Shown piece after piece: positions 33,101 through 42,860 of a stretch of DNA of 64,000 nt; positions within the stretch are counted from its first letter, which is position 1; each line of letters starts with the position of its first letter. The stretch lies in assembly GCA_905178155.1 (NCBI GenBank), contig CAJINV010000002.1:12285621-12349620 (forward strand), given 5' to 3'. The DNA is from Amoebophrya sp. A120. Lineage: Eukaryota > Sar > Dinophyceae > Syndiniales > Amoebophryaceae. The notes under the pieces were generated by a model. It saw nothing but the letters and a program-made list of their open reading frames with translations, searched no databases and had not been told where the DNA came from. The translations under genes were made by a program, and so were the position numbers.

Positions 33101-34633
33101 TGTGGCCGACGAAGCAGCTCCGTCTTCCGCATTAATCGCGAAAGCCTTCACCCACGCGGCTTGCAGTTTTTCGACCTCTCCCAACATCGCGTCCACCATA
33201 TCCATAACATCCGTCAACGACGACGCCCACATTTCAGCTGCTTGGCGCAAAAAGCCGCGGAAGAGCAGCTCGCTGCGCGGACAAAATCGCAGATCCAGCG
33301 AAAAGTGGTCAGGAAGAACTTTGTTTTTTCGCAAGCTGAAATCAGCCAGCAGCAAATCTTCCTTCAGAGCCGAAACCATCTGATCCTTGAGCCCATGAAC
33401 CGCTGCACGTGCCTGCATTTTCCTCGCATCCGCATCCTCCGCACTGTACGACGGCGCCTGCGCTATCTCCTCGCCCGCACGTCCGAGTCTGACAAAAATT
33501 CCGTGCGTTATGTCCTTCGCGAACCTGTCGGCGAGAAAGGGGTTTGTGAAGCGGAGCTTCTCCGTGCAGTACAGCTTTTCGTACGACTTGACCGCTTCTT
33601 GCATGCTGTAGAGGACTTTTGCGGCTAGTCGGTCGAACAAAGACGCAACCTTGAACAGGTAGAAATCCGCGAATGCGAGGTCCTCGGACACCCAAGCCAT
33701 CGTTTCAAATTTTGCAAGATGCCCACGCAGTCTCGCCGTCAAAGAGCTTAATTTTGCTTCGTCAGTTTGACCGCTCTGCCGAAACTGCAGGATTTTCTGA
33801 ATTGCTGCCAGGGTCTCTCTGATCGTGCTCTCGCTTGGAAGGTAGTCGTCGGCGGCGGCAGGTGGCCCGTGGCGCTCATCTTCACGATTTGAAGCCGTTG
33901 TCGAACTGGTCCGTGTCGTTGCTGACGTTTTTGCAAAAATCTTCGTAGAAGTACTTGGCACCGATTGCAGAAACTTCGAAACCACGTTGTTCTCCAAGTA
34001 CTCGACGGCGTGCTCAACCAGTTTCGTGAGCCCCAGGCTCTCGTTGTGCATAAACTCGGACTTGCCGACGCCACCGCCGGAAGTGAACCTGTCCTCATCT
34101 TCCCGCGTAACCGGCGGCACCACGTGCATCACCCTGTACATCACGAATCTCTTCGCCAGCGCGACAAACCCCCCGGCCAGCGGTGCGAAGTACGCCTGAA
34201 CCTCTCTGTCGTGGAAATCCTGGGCGAGAAAGTCGACTTTGCCAAAATCGCGAACGAGCGAAAATGACTCCTCTGCTGTTTGTCTCTCTGAGAAAGTGTC
34301 CACTTGCACTTCTGGAGCGGGTTCGACGAGCGTCCTGGGCGACCAAATCTTCGCGGCCTCTGCACCGTGCACGGAACTCGTCACGCTTCTGGGCGGGTGC
34401 AAGTGGGGGTCCGGTTCGAGGTCGAGCGCTTGTAGCTCTTGCAGACCCCCTTTCGCGAACGTGACGAGTGAACAGCTCGCGCTGCCTGTCAATACCACGA
34501 GATGAAGGCCAATTTTCCGTCTCCATTTTGGCACGACCGAAGCGCTTCTGCATGCGTATGCAACAGATGATCTGACTGACGCGGCGCCTCCCCAAGGAGG
34601 CCGCTGATCGTGATTCTTTCTAAGCAAGGTCAT
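30194..34633 (-). CDS. Very long protein with C-terminal class I SAM methyltransferase domain (1,479 residues)
   Basis: Intronless. The ATG at 34633 is followed by a basic N-terminus and one hydrophobic segment (LHLVVLTGSASCSLVTFA), likely a signal anchor. The last about 150 residues contain a Methyltransf_24-like core: DFIFVDGDHSEAGVRSDLEY (from residue 1364), WKVKKPGGILAGHDLG, and a closing strand MHVVSDYVYWVQF. The Asp-Gly-Asp-His and GGxxxGHD elements are those of small-molecule or sugar SAM methyltransferases. The SAM-binding N-terminal part of that fold was not clearly identified. The 1,200 residues before it contain charged helices and Ser/Thr stretches and match nothing I know. The role is inferred as a lumenal methyltransferase of glycans or small molecules. 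Confidence 0.72.
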   Translation of the reverse strand: MTLLRKNHDQRPPWGGAASVRSSVAYACRSASVVPKWRRKIGLHLVVLTGSASCSLVTFAKGGLQELQALDLEPDPHLHPPRSVTSSVHGAEAAKIWSPRTLVEPAPEVQVDTFSERQTAEESFSLVRDFGKVDFLAQDFHDREVQAYFAPLAGGFVALAKRFVMYRVMHVVPPVTREDEDRFTSGGGVGKSEFMHNESLGLTKLVEHAVEYLENNVVSKFLQSVPSTSTKIFAKTSATTRTSSTTASNREDERHGPPAAADDYLPSESTIRETLAAIQKILQFRQSGQTDEAKLSSLTARLRGHLAKFETMAWVSEDLAFADFYLFKVASLFDRLAAKVLYSMQEAVKSYEKLYCTEKLRFTNPFLADRFAKDITHGIFVRLGRAGEEIAQAPSYSAEDADARKMQARAAVHGLKDQMVSALKEDLLLADFSLRKNKVLPDHFSLDLRFCPRSELLFRGFLRQAAEMWASSLTDVMDMVDAMLGEVEKLQAAWVKAFAINAEDGAASSATQSPDTSKTGSTTSSTSTTRRLFTEGALTPYFANFDEEAGGQVVQEDFEEFSDFLDPGSTDNKATKIIATAVLSKSRLLIPSSSDAQNFKFSNAAPRPKAHERGLLAVRDLRSDVVPSIDGAEVEELAFEKKSKRILAAFLRLTKTRIVLENADRQKKHLQFLKRMANRIADSLLRSNCLGATFARLVAVPDVHPEYTKRAAADENDATFVSEDEIAFRNATDLARTKLDILEWRALHSFFTMVKQSNVRHLREGKSPISFAQNGQSPHEYTRQWLGVEYDHRELGIEKSFHGALLLGRITADHEHIPVYEPNNGFMSPTMQEAMLRKGHKFNPFLDFVATPNMLGLSTPSKDASSADKFWASSPNVRNERGHRISPRIDIRAREFPRWFSGLQGLFVNGTEAPIPRSDPFMMAPPQDEILPVDDSFLQTVTPLSNLEVRMQCSYPLLRVPSCLLEKDRLRYFGDLVRSHTWHEVLQQAARARWDVSLARFFGNDNELRVGAKTKHKFLGFALQQGIRKDFPEIVERLTAEKDGRENEKQDTERISLLASLDAYQKAASRELMQFEFHDDTCITHYDWVVFLLRKLVAKRQGQTGKGGGHHAQDEKLQTISIGVFLAAVETRVLQDPLLQDKIFFHLVDPWPEGQRNIPGLQDWRTSTTEELGVDACRGDAACAALVVQEIRKKVALLPSEIQAGNIRTDAEKQGFAWEKCENKKEDSRQIISSGVSQMNTISNSRILDYCNYVRDYRVDTLLHNTNANGLDHSTEDWCIAQGLSTTAAPGAPVESSPCHQRMKPVAAAEEMNQESKNAEQKIVEKITIGQEKLVSSRGDPLHFQVLQEYAQDVHQHFADNSADFIFVDGDHSEAGVRSDLEYYFWKVKKPGGILAGHDLGLFTFPGMAHGVLGFFHELLNGYCGVLALEQDKEDAEARNSDVVRRDKNSTQDLHSFRRYCNTGLTMHVVSDYVYWVQF

Positions 34634-35790
34634 TGACGCATCTCCGTTCTATGCTGATTTTCCTTTACTCAATTCCAGATCGCGGTGTCGAACTAGCATT
34701 CGTTTGTTCCCCTTTCTCAATGACGCTGTCAAAAAGTATACAGCCACACGCAACGTACAAAGAGATTCGCGTCTCAACCGGAACAAGTTCGATTTTTTTT
34801 CGAATTCAGAGGTAATGCCTACCAATCTTGCATTGTCTGCTGCAGTCCGTCTCAATATCGTCTCGTCACGTCGTGGTGTACAAGTTCATCTTGCACAGTT
34901 GCAAGTTGTTCGCGGCAATTTGTTGTACTATCGCTAGTCTTGAATTGTACAAGCCCACAGGGGTAGTCAGCTGCAAAACTTATTTTAGAGGGACGATAAA
35001 ACATAGAGTTCATCGGAGACAGCCTGTTCAGCTAAGTTCTAGCAGAAGCACTAAACTTGTCTCTGTTGCTTGTGGTGCGTGCTGTCTTTTTTTACGAGGG
35101 TCGCCTGGCTAGTGTACGTCGTCGTGAAATACGACGCAAAACTAAAGACAAGTTCATCAGAGAAACTTCCGAAGAACCTCTCGTAGTGAAACTGTGGTAG
35201 AAGTAGACCTAGTTTAGAGAGAGAAGAATAAGGGTGATTATACAATGAGTTCATTTGGATTTGGACAGAAATGTCGCGAAGATAGAGTTAGAGAGACAAC
35301 ATTTTCAGGTACTGCTGTAAACATTAACATAACTTGTTTCCGTAGCTGCTATATCAATCTGTCAGTCTTACTTTCTGCAGCACAATTGCGCCGCTTGCAA
35401 AACTTCGATAGTTGAAATGCGAAGCGATGAATCATTTTTGCTGAGACCCTTACCGAAAACCGATGAATCATGTCTGCTGGTTTTTGATTTCTTTTGTCTG
35501 ATAGCTAATCGAGAACTAATAGTTGTTTCAATCTGCTAAAGTCAGTCAGTCGACGTTCATTTTGCTAGTAAGAAGAATAACGGATAGGAGTTCATTTCTT
35601 CTCGTGGAAGAGTTTAAACATTTGGAAACGGTCCTTTCTGGTAGCTGTGCTTGTGCTCCTTTCTCGACTCCAAATTTTTTTCGTAGAAGTAGCTTAGCTT
35701 TAGTTTCAATTTTTGCATTTGTTCCTGCAGTATTTTTTACCTTCTGGTTCTGCTCAGAGAAAGTTGCAGTTGCATATCACATACCTTTTC
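34634..35790. other. Intergenic stretch
   Basis: No gene supported. Plus-strand open frames (for example about 35523-35978) overlap the last exon of the EF-hand gene and have no domain. No introner ends and no RNA gene found. Confidence 0.5.
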
Positions 35791-38204
35791 TAGTACAACT
35801 CCTCGGTTTCATCCGCCGGCGTGATCATGTGCGTTGCCTGCGTCGAGTGCCCAGAGGCCGCGGACTGGGGGCGGCCGGTCGCCGTGGAGGCGGACTGCGG
35901 GCGGGTGCTCAAACCCATGATTCCGCTGTCTTGGGACTCGTAGGCGGCTTGACCTGTGGATTAGATTTGTCCAAATGATATACCTAGAGGAGGAGGAGGA
36001 GGAATAAACTCTACAGTCAGCTTCTAACTACTAAGCTACTCTCTCTGTGTAAGCTAACCATAGGAAAGATTTTCGCTGGGACTAGGTGCTGCCTGCCGAT
36101 GGTTTGTAACGCTTCAACTTTCCAGATAGCTGTAGCCGGTTGTCTCTTTCGGCTGGTATGCGACCCCCTCAGCAGGTCTGCTCACGAGTGTCCTTTGTCG
36201 TCTTCGCTGCTTCATAACAGTGGCTCTGTGGGACGTGTTGATTTTGTTGCGATCTGCCTCTGGGTCTTAGTTTTGTGACGTTCTGACTACCCAAGGGTGG
36301 GCAGCCGAAGCCGCCGTGGCCAAGAGATGTCAGGTTGCCCCTGAGGGGACTTATTCGCCACTGCGGTAGGAAGAAGTGAGCCACTGCGACGGTTAGTTGT
36401 GAGGACGCCCGAGGTAGAGTTACCCGTCGCGTGCCGCCCGCTGCAGAGGATCTAGAGTCCCTCCGCAGTGACCTAGAACTTGTCCTACTCTCTGATTGGT
36501 TATTAGAAACTGGATCAACCCGCTTTAGATCGCACATGATTTTGCGATCTGCAAGAGAAATATTTTTGGGAGCATATGCTGGACACGGGCGAGACAACGA
36601 ACAACGCAGCTTCGGTCACTGTTTTGGCCAGTGCTCGCCTTTCTCCGACCTGTTTCTGTGTTTTTGTTTTCGCTGTTTTCTAGTTCTAGTTCTCTTCTGC
36701 CTCTGGGCCTATTTTCTATCGTTATAACTCTTCTTCCAGCGTTTTTTAAGAACCTAGAGCTAGTCCGGTGTGGATGACCGCGTCCTCGTCCTGGTGCAAT
36801 TTGAAAAAATATCGAGAGAAGACACACGAAAAAAAAAATCAATGTCGTGCAGCCTCACCTTTCATGATCAGGACGGTTTGCGACGTCTTATCCAGACACT
36901 GATTCGACGCCCATTCTTTCATGTCGATGAAACCGCTCATGTCGGCATCCATGGTCTGCCACAGCTGGTTCATCTTCAAAGCCGAGACTTGTTTTCCGAC
37001 CAACGACGGAAACCTCTCCATGAAATCACCGTAGGAAACCTTGAAATGATGATGAGAGTCTTTTTACTGTTTCTGTTCGTCATTCGTCCACGATTTGTTT
37101 GATTGACACTGGATCATTTCGATCCTCCGTGGTCCCCTCAGAATAGATAGAAATCAAGTTCAAGTACCAAAGCTGCTGTACTATTTATGGGCTCTTCATC
37201 ATCTACTTACCTTGAAGTCGCTGCTGTTTACTGCCATCTGCCGGAACGCAACGAGCAGATTGCCGTGTTTCTGCAAGCACAGCGCTCGAATCTCGTCGCC
37301 GGTCATAGTTTCGATGTCTCTGGAACTGAGGTCGCCGCCTCTTGCTATCATGGGCACCGTCATCTCATCCGGCTCGTCTTGGTTCTCGTTAAACTGTTGC
37401 ATTTTAGCATTGGTGTGGTTGTTCTTGCCGTATATTTCGATAAATTCAAAATTTTTTGCAACTAGCGTGCTAGTTGTAGGGACGAATGCACATGATCGTC
37501 TTCTAGCCTATCCGCCAAGTCAGAAAAAGCTGTTCCTGTAGCAGGAGGTAGAAGAAAAACTACGAACAATGTTCAAAAATCTTACCTCGTCCTTGTCCAT
37601 TTCGAAGTTAAGTTGGGTCTGTGTTCTTGACACCGAATGCTTCGTTTGCCTTCTGCCCGCCCCGGAGCCGTGGAGTTTCTCCGCGAGTTCGTCCTCTTTC
37701 GTCTTAAATGCGACGTCGCGATGCAACGAGGCGGTTGCCTGGAAGTCATTTCATAGGTAGGTTACGTTAGGGTTGCCGTTACCGTATTAGAGGTCGTGTT
37801 AATAAAAACAGCTTATCCACAAGTGCAAACAACCAGTGGCCTTCATCTTGCAGAAGTGAAGCTGTGAAAGTGCAACACATCCATGTAGTAAACTCTCGTG
37901 CCGCAAAAAAGTACTCTGACTCTACTTGCTTACTCCATTAGATTAAGATTAGCACCTTGTAAGCGGCGAATTTCCTCGCGAATTCCTGGTAGGCAAGCGC
38001 CCCCGTTCCGTCGGTGTCCGCCATCTTCCAGATGCGGTCGACTATTGCCGGTGGCAAATCGACGCCCACGTGTTTCAAGCCGACGCCGAATTCCTTGCGG
38101 TTTACCTGTCCGTCGCCGTTCTTGTCGAAGGACTTGAAGGCGGTCATCAGTGTTGCGAATTTTTTCTTCATCAACGCTCGCAACTCCTCATCCGTGATCG
38201 ACAT
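35791..38204 (-). CDS. EF-hand calcium-binding protein with at least three EF-hands
   Basis: Five exons joined by GT-AG introns in consistent phase. Exon 1 (38204 to about 37957) reads MSITDEELRALMKKKF and has two perfect EF loops, DKNGDGQVNRKE and DTDGTGALAYQE. Exon 2 (about 37736-37587) is basic and polar. Exon 3 (about 37402-37211) runs FNENQDEPDEMTVPM to VNSSDFK. Exon 4 (about 37041-36863) carries a third loop, DADMSGFIDMKE. After a long intron of about 900 bp, a last exon reads GQAAYESQDSGIMGL and ends PADETEELY. The protein is about 330 residues. Known role of the domain: Ca2+ sensing. Axonemal or cytoskeletal use is a guess from the family's spread in flagellates. The long last intron is the weakest join. 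Confidence 0.82.
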
Positions 38205-38335
38205 CTTGCCGCCAATACCCTTATATCTGTGGTGTGTCGTCGTAGAAAAGTAGATTGCACATCTAAGTCAAGAATGAACTGCAACATTTTTGAAAAATTT
38301 CGGTACGTTTCGACGTCATTTTTCAATTCAATTTT

Positions 38336-39469
38336 TCATGCGTGATAGTACACCAAATTAATGCGATGATCACAAAAAAAACTGTACTTCTTCTTCGGTT
38401 TTGGCACTTCTGCTACTGGATGCCATCCGCCCATCTGCTCGACCGTTTCCAAAATTTTATCGACCGCAAAGTCAGGATTTGGCCACTTGCCCTTCTTGAG
38501 TTTCGAAAAGACTTCCCGTCTGTTCTTGCCTTTGTTCACGAAAATTTCGAATGCGCCAATGCGGGGATACCTGCGGAAAGCAATTAGTTGTCACTCGAAG
38601 GATTTTCATTCATGATCATCGCAGTTTCGTTCCTCGAACAAGGAGGACCTTCTACCTAGGACGTACAAATCCATGCTCATGTTGGTCCTAGAAATGCAAT
38701 TATGCTATAGCTGTTTATATTTTTTTTTTTGGATTCAAACAGAACGCAAGTACAAGAGCTTACCTGAAGACTTGTGTCTGGTACCACTTTCCCGTATTTT
38801 CGTTGAGGCTGTACGCTGCGTACAGAAATGGATTGTATTCGCTCCTTTTGCAGTTCACGCCATGACTCTTTGGCCCCGGGTTTTTGACGAACTGGCAAAT
38901 TTGGATATTTTCAAATTTGTTCTTCGTCTTCACCGGTCTGTGTCAACATGAATTAACTACAATACATAGTTCGAGTTGAAAGATGAAAGTAGGTCGTGAA
39001 ATTGGAAAAAAAACTGAAATTATACCTTGTAGGGCATCCCTGCGGGTACTTTTCCGTCGAGTGATTCAGATATTTGTTTCTCGTAGTGGTCATATTTCTT
39101 CTCGTCGTGTCGCGTGCAGTACTCGTGCGTGTGACAATCGAAACACCTTTCCAGTTCGATCCAGACCCCGTTGTATGGGTTCTCCTTTGTCGGAGCCTCC
39201 GTGTCCGCCGGCATGCTGGGCAGTTGAAGTAGCTTCTACCTCTTAGGTCTACAACGTCAGACGAGCCGTAATGTGAGGCAGGTTGTCGTGCAAGTTGAAG
39301 TTAGTAGGAACTGCGAATTTGTCGGACGTTCCTCCGAAATAAGCTTGATGCGCCCTCGCTAACGCTTTCTCCAGTCTTCTACTTGTCCCCGCAAGAGTGC
39401 CGCGGGTGACTGCAGCTGATGTGGTCCTGTCGGGCCTCACCTCCAGACCAAGGCACTTTGTTGAGACAT
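38336..39469 (-). CDS. Rdx/SelW-like thioredoxin-fold protein with CxxC
   Basis: Four exons joined by GT-AG introns in phase: MSQQSALVW (ATG 39469); MPADTEAPTKENPYNGVWIE to AGMPYK; PVKTKNKFENIQICQF to TQVF; RYPRIGAFEIFVNKGKNR to the stop at 38336. The spliced product is about 210 residues. Near the N-terminus ELERCFDCHTHEYCTRHDE gives a CxxC plus a further Cys/His set. The C-terminal PRIGAFEIFVNKG...VFSKLKKGKWPNP resembles the second half of the Rdx family (SelW, SelT, SelH), where a GxFEV strand is followed by a SK motif. No in-frame TGA stands at the CxxC, so it is a Cys form. Function is unknown; redox or metal binding is inferred. Identity of the family is moderate. Confidence 0.6.
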
Positions 39470-40215
39470 CTTGCTCCTCGTCGAGCCCGTCTCCTTCGAG
39501 AACACGGCTAGTTTTCTGATCGAAACAAACAAAAACGCGCAGTAGAAGTTCGATACTTACTTACCTTCGTTCTCTTTCAGTGCGACATGTATTAGCACCC
39601 GATTCTCAAACCATGACCAACAAACAGAAACATGAGCATGTGGAAAAATTGTATCGGGTGGTGTGTCTGACGCAATTGAAATTGTTGACATCGAGTGCGA
39701 AGGAATCGAAATCGACACACGAACGACCAACTGAGGAGACACAACTTGAGTGACACAGTAGACACTTTACGACCTAGTGCTGCCTGCTCTCACGACGATT
39801 GCTAGCTTGTCACTCACGATTACGAAATCGAAAACGCTGTTGACGGTGACGACCCTGTATAGTAACATTTCGAGTCAAGCTCGAGCTCGAGGTAACATTC
39901 ATGGGCCCTTGATACGGCGCATAGTACAGACTACATGGAACACGAAGAGAGAATCTAATATCTAGCAGCTCTTCTTTTCGTAAAATTTGGTCCATCGACC
40001 AGGGAGTGCAGCAATCAATCATACGTGCAGGTGAACGTGAAACGCAAAACCATCATTTGTCTAGAGGAAACAGAAACGTTCAATTCTACTACCAGATTGG
40101 AGGTGGTCAGCTCAGAAATCATTCATTCTACTTGGTCCGTCAAAATCATCGAAACAAAGTTCACCAAAAGATCCACCTCGGACAGTGGTTTTCATCTAAC
40201 AGGCACAGGACCGCA
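39470..40215. other. Intergenic stretch
   Basis: No supported exon, repeat or RNA gene. It separates the Rdx-like gene from the stop codon of the helical protein gene. Confidence 0.5.
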
Positions 40216-42860
40216 CTACAGAAAGGCGACCCCGAGCGCGCTAGACGATTCGGGAGAAGCGCCCTGTTGCTCGCTTCCAGCCAGCGGTTTTCCGAAGATG
40301 TCCAGGGATTCCTTCTGCAATTTCAAAACCGCGTTGGCTGCTTCTCGTGCTTGCTTGGCAAAAAGATCGGCTCGCTGGGTATACTCTTCCGCACGAGCAT
40401 ATGCTCTTCGCGCCTTTTCCAGGTCCATATCGGCACGATCGAGAATGAGCTTCGCTGGCCGCGGGTCGTCCAGGGGGTCGTACTCTGTTCATTTGTGCAA
40501 GAACAACGGTTTCAAACTCAAACGTAAGTATGAAGAGAGACACCACAGCACATCAAATTCAGCCCTTAGCAGCGCGTATCTTGTAGTTATGGTGTGCAAG
40601 TTTCAGGATACTGTGCAGACTATTTTTTGGCGGTGAATGACCAAAAGCGCGGGAAGTCGCGTAGCTAGTGTGACATTCAAAATCGCTCATAGGCAACATC
40701 CTTTCTCGTCATACTATCTTTCTGAAACAAGAAATAGCAATACTCTCTGCGCCAATGACTCCCATGACTCGCCCGTTTATCGGGTATTTTTTCCGCATGA
40801 AAATCCAATCTCGGTCCTCGGCCGTGATCGGATCCTTCTGCGCCGGGATGAAGATGTCCATGGGGTATTTGTCCACTTCCGTGATACGCAGCAAACCAAC
40901 GGCGGCCTTGATAAGCTGCATCATCAGCGTTGCCGCCGCGGGCGTGAGCTCGCTGAGGAACCACATAAAAAAGTCCCAGATCTCGCTGAAGGCCTTGAAC
41001 AGCATCTCCAGAAGTTGGAACGGGTTTGGGAGATTGTCGAGAAACACCTTCAGTATCTTAAAGGTGGCTTTTACCATGGCAATCAGCTTCGGGACCAGGG
41101 CCAACAGCTCGCCAATTTTCTTGATCACCACCTATCCCACAGAAAATCACCCTGCTCACCCAAAACTTGTATTATGATGCGAACAGGCGCTGGTGCAAAA
41201 AAAAATTCGGCTGCAGTACCTCATGCAAAGCAATGCAACGGAAGCGGAACGTCGCTTCCGCGCTACTACTTCACTTCTTTGCCCTGTTTGCAACATCACA
41301 ATATCCGTCTATCATCATGAAGGTGAAGGTGCAGACTTCACTGAGGATATTGCCTGTGCGGTTTTGATACAGGAGCCGACCAGTTTAAAGAACTGGGTTA
41401 TCGATAGGTCGTATGTCATCGCGGGCTTCGTGCCCAACATCAGTTTCCAGGGCTGGTAGATGAACGGCCGCACGTTCTCGAGCTTGGAAAGCTCCGCGGG
41501 TTTCAGGATGTGATGGTCGAAACGTGGTCCCGTTGGGTCAAAAATGGACTTCAGGTTCTTGATCTGGTCCAAAAAGTTCGAGGTGTCGGTCAGCATCCCG
41601 CTCCCGGCGCCCGCCAGGCCGCTCAAGGAATCGGCACCACCGTGTATGCCGTTCGTGATCGCGCTGCCCATGTCCACGCCCAGCGACTCGCCCGCGACCA
41701 TCCCCACGGTGGACGCAGACGCCCCGCCCGTCGCCCCGGCAGCGTATCAACTGTAAAAATGTCTGGGTCTGGAAGAATTCATGTTTGTCATGCTTGTCTG
41801 GCATGACTCTTAACTCTGTCATGCACGTTACCCAAGAGCTCCGTTTTTCTGTGATGCAGAGGCGCAGTTTGTCATGCAGAATAGGCAACACCTAGAAGCT
41901 CAGAAACTTGTCATGCTGAGCCAGCATTTGTAGCCTCATCATGAGACGCCACCCAGCATCACAAGTTCCCAGACCCAGACATTTTTACTTTTGATACAGC
42001 GAGAGTGAAGCCGACGAGGGGGGCCAGGTTCTTCGCACCCCCCTATCGAAAGGAAAAATCCCCCCTCCCCATATCAAACCGGAAATTTGTGATGCTGATT
42101 TGTGACCACAAATCAGCTTTGTCTTGCAGTATAGGAGTGCAGGCAGATACAAAGCCTGGAAGGGGCTGGCTAGAGGTGGGCGCCCAGCATGGCAGACGTC
42201 TGCCCTGTTGGTGCAGCAGCATGACAAATCGCCTGCGCAAAGCGGCGAAAGCTCTGGCTTTGCTCTCTTGCAAGACAAACCTGATTTGTGACCACAAATC
42301 AGCAACACAAATTTTCAAAAGGATGCCTTTTCGATATGGGGAGGGGGGATTTTTCCTTTTGATACCCCCGCAGCGTCCTTCATCGGCAGTTGCTTCTGTA
42401 AGGCCTGGCCGGCTTGCTGCAGCGGGGCGGGCAGGGCGGCCATCACGTCCGGACCAAAGCCGTCTTCCATCACGGAGGGCGGCGAAACGGAAAAATTTTG
42501 CGGCTTCAGCAAAGACATCGGGTCAAAGCCTTTGAAAAAGTCCATGGCCTCACTCAGCACAAAACTCGTCGTGGAGAGTCGCTGTGGTCGTTGCCTGGTG
42601 GTGGTTATTCTACCCGCAAGAGGTGGGGCCGGAAAAGAGGAGGACGAACTCGAGCTCGACGGGCATTGTCGTGTGGCATGACGAACACTTGTCGCACGCT
42701 TGTGCGAAATTGATGGGGTCGTGGGAGAGGAAAAGAAGCTCGAGAACAACGATGTCGCAGACGAGCCACCGTCGTCGCAGCTGGTTGTATCCTCGCCGTA
42801 CAAATGATCTGGAACGCCACTACCGCCTGGCCCCGAGATCAGAAACCGCGAGAGCACCAT
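40216..42860 (-). CDS. Unrecognised helical protein split by two adjacent introners
   Basis: From ATG 42860 (MVLSRFLISGPGGSG), with MDFFKGFDPMSLLKP at 42543 as an alternative start. Exons: 42860-42365, 42043-41997, 41744 to about 41325, 41131 to about 40734, about 40497-40216; about 500 residues. The first two introns are introners and the rest are GT-AG. After a Ser-rich N-terminus comes a Gly/Ala-rich region (AAGATGGASASTVGM) and a mixed region (FDPTGPRFDHHILKP). Next is a strongly helical, hydrophobic stretch (KKIGELLALVPKLIAMVKAT, FDNLPNP-like turn, WDFFMWFLSELTPAAATLMM). A coiled-coil-like end (DMDLEKARRAYARAEEYTQR) follows. I recognise no family. The amphipathic helices suggest membrane association. 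The splices are supported because both introner removals keep the frame. Confidence 0.72.
41745..41996. mobile_element. Introner, family A, TSD CAGCG
   Basis: Family-A termini, flanked by CAGCG at 41740-41744 and 41997-42001. Removal joins the frame to read FTLAAGATGGAS. It is separated by only 47 nt of exon from the family-G element at 42044. Confidence 0.95.
42044..42364. mobile_element. Introner, family G, TSD CCCCC, with internal hairpins
   Basis: Inverted termini start TATCRAAAGGAAAAATCCCC and extend for about 30 bp. Flanks are CCCCC at 42039-42043 and 42365-42369. Removal gives KDAAGGAKNLAPLVG in frame. Inside, the near-palindrome CTGATTTGTGACCACAAATC(AG) or its core occurs near both ends (about 42095-42117 and 42279-42302), so the element is a nested foldback. 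Confidence 0.93.

Noticed and set aside
35523-35978. Plus-strand open frame of 151 codons with a hydrophobic stretch
   Set aside because: It overlaps the last EF-hand exon in antisense, and its end is Arg/Gly-rich shadow sequence.
36061-36760. Moderately GC-rich stretch inside the last EF-hand intron, considered as an RNA gene
   Set aside because: It has no match I can recall to snRNA, tRNA or the dinoflagellate spliced leader, and no convincing fold could be read by eye.
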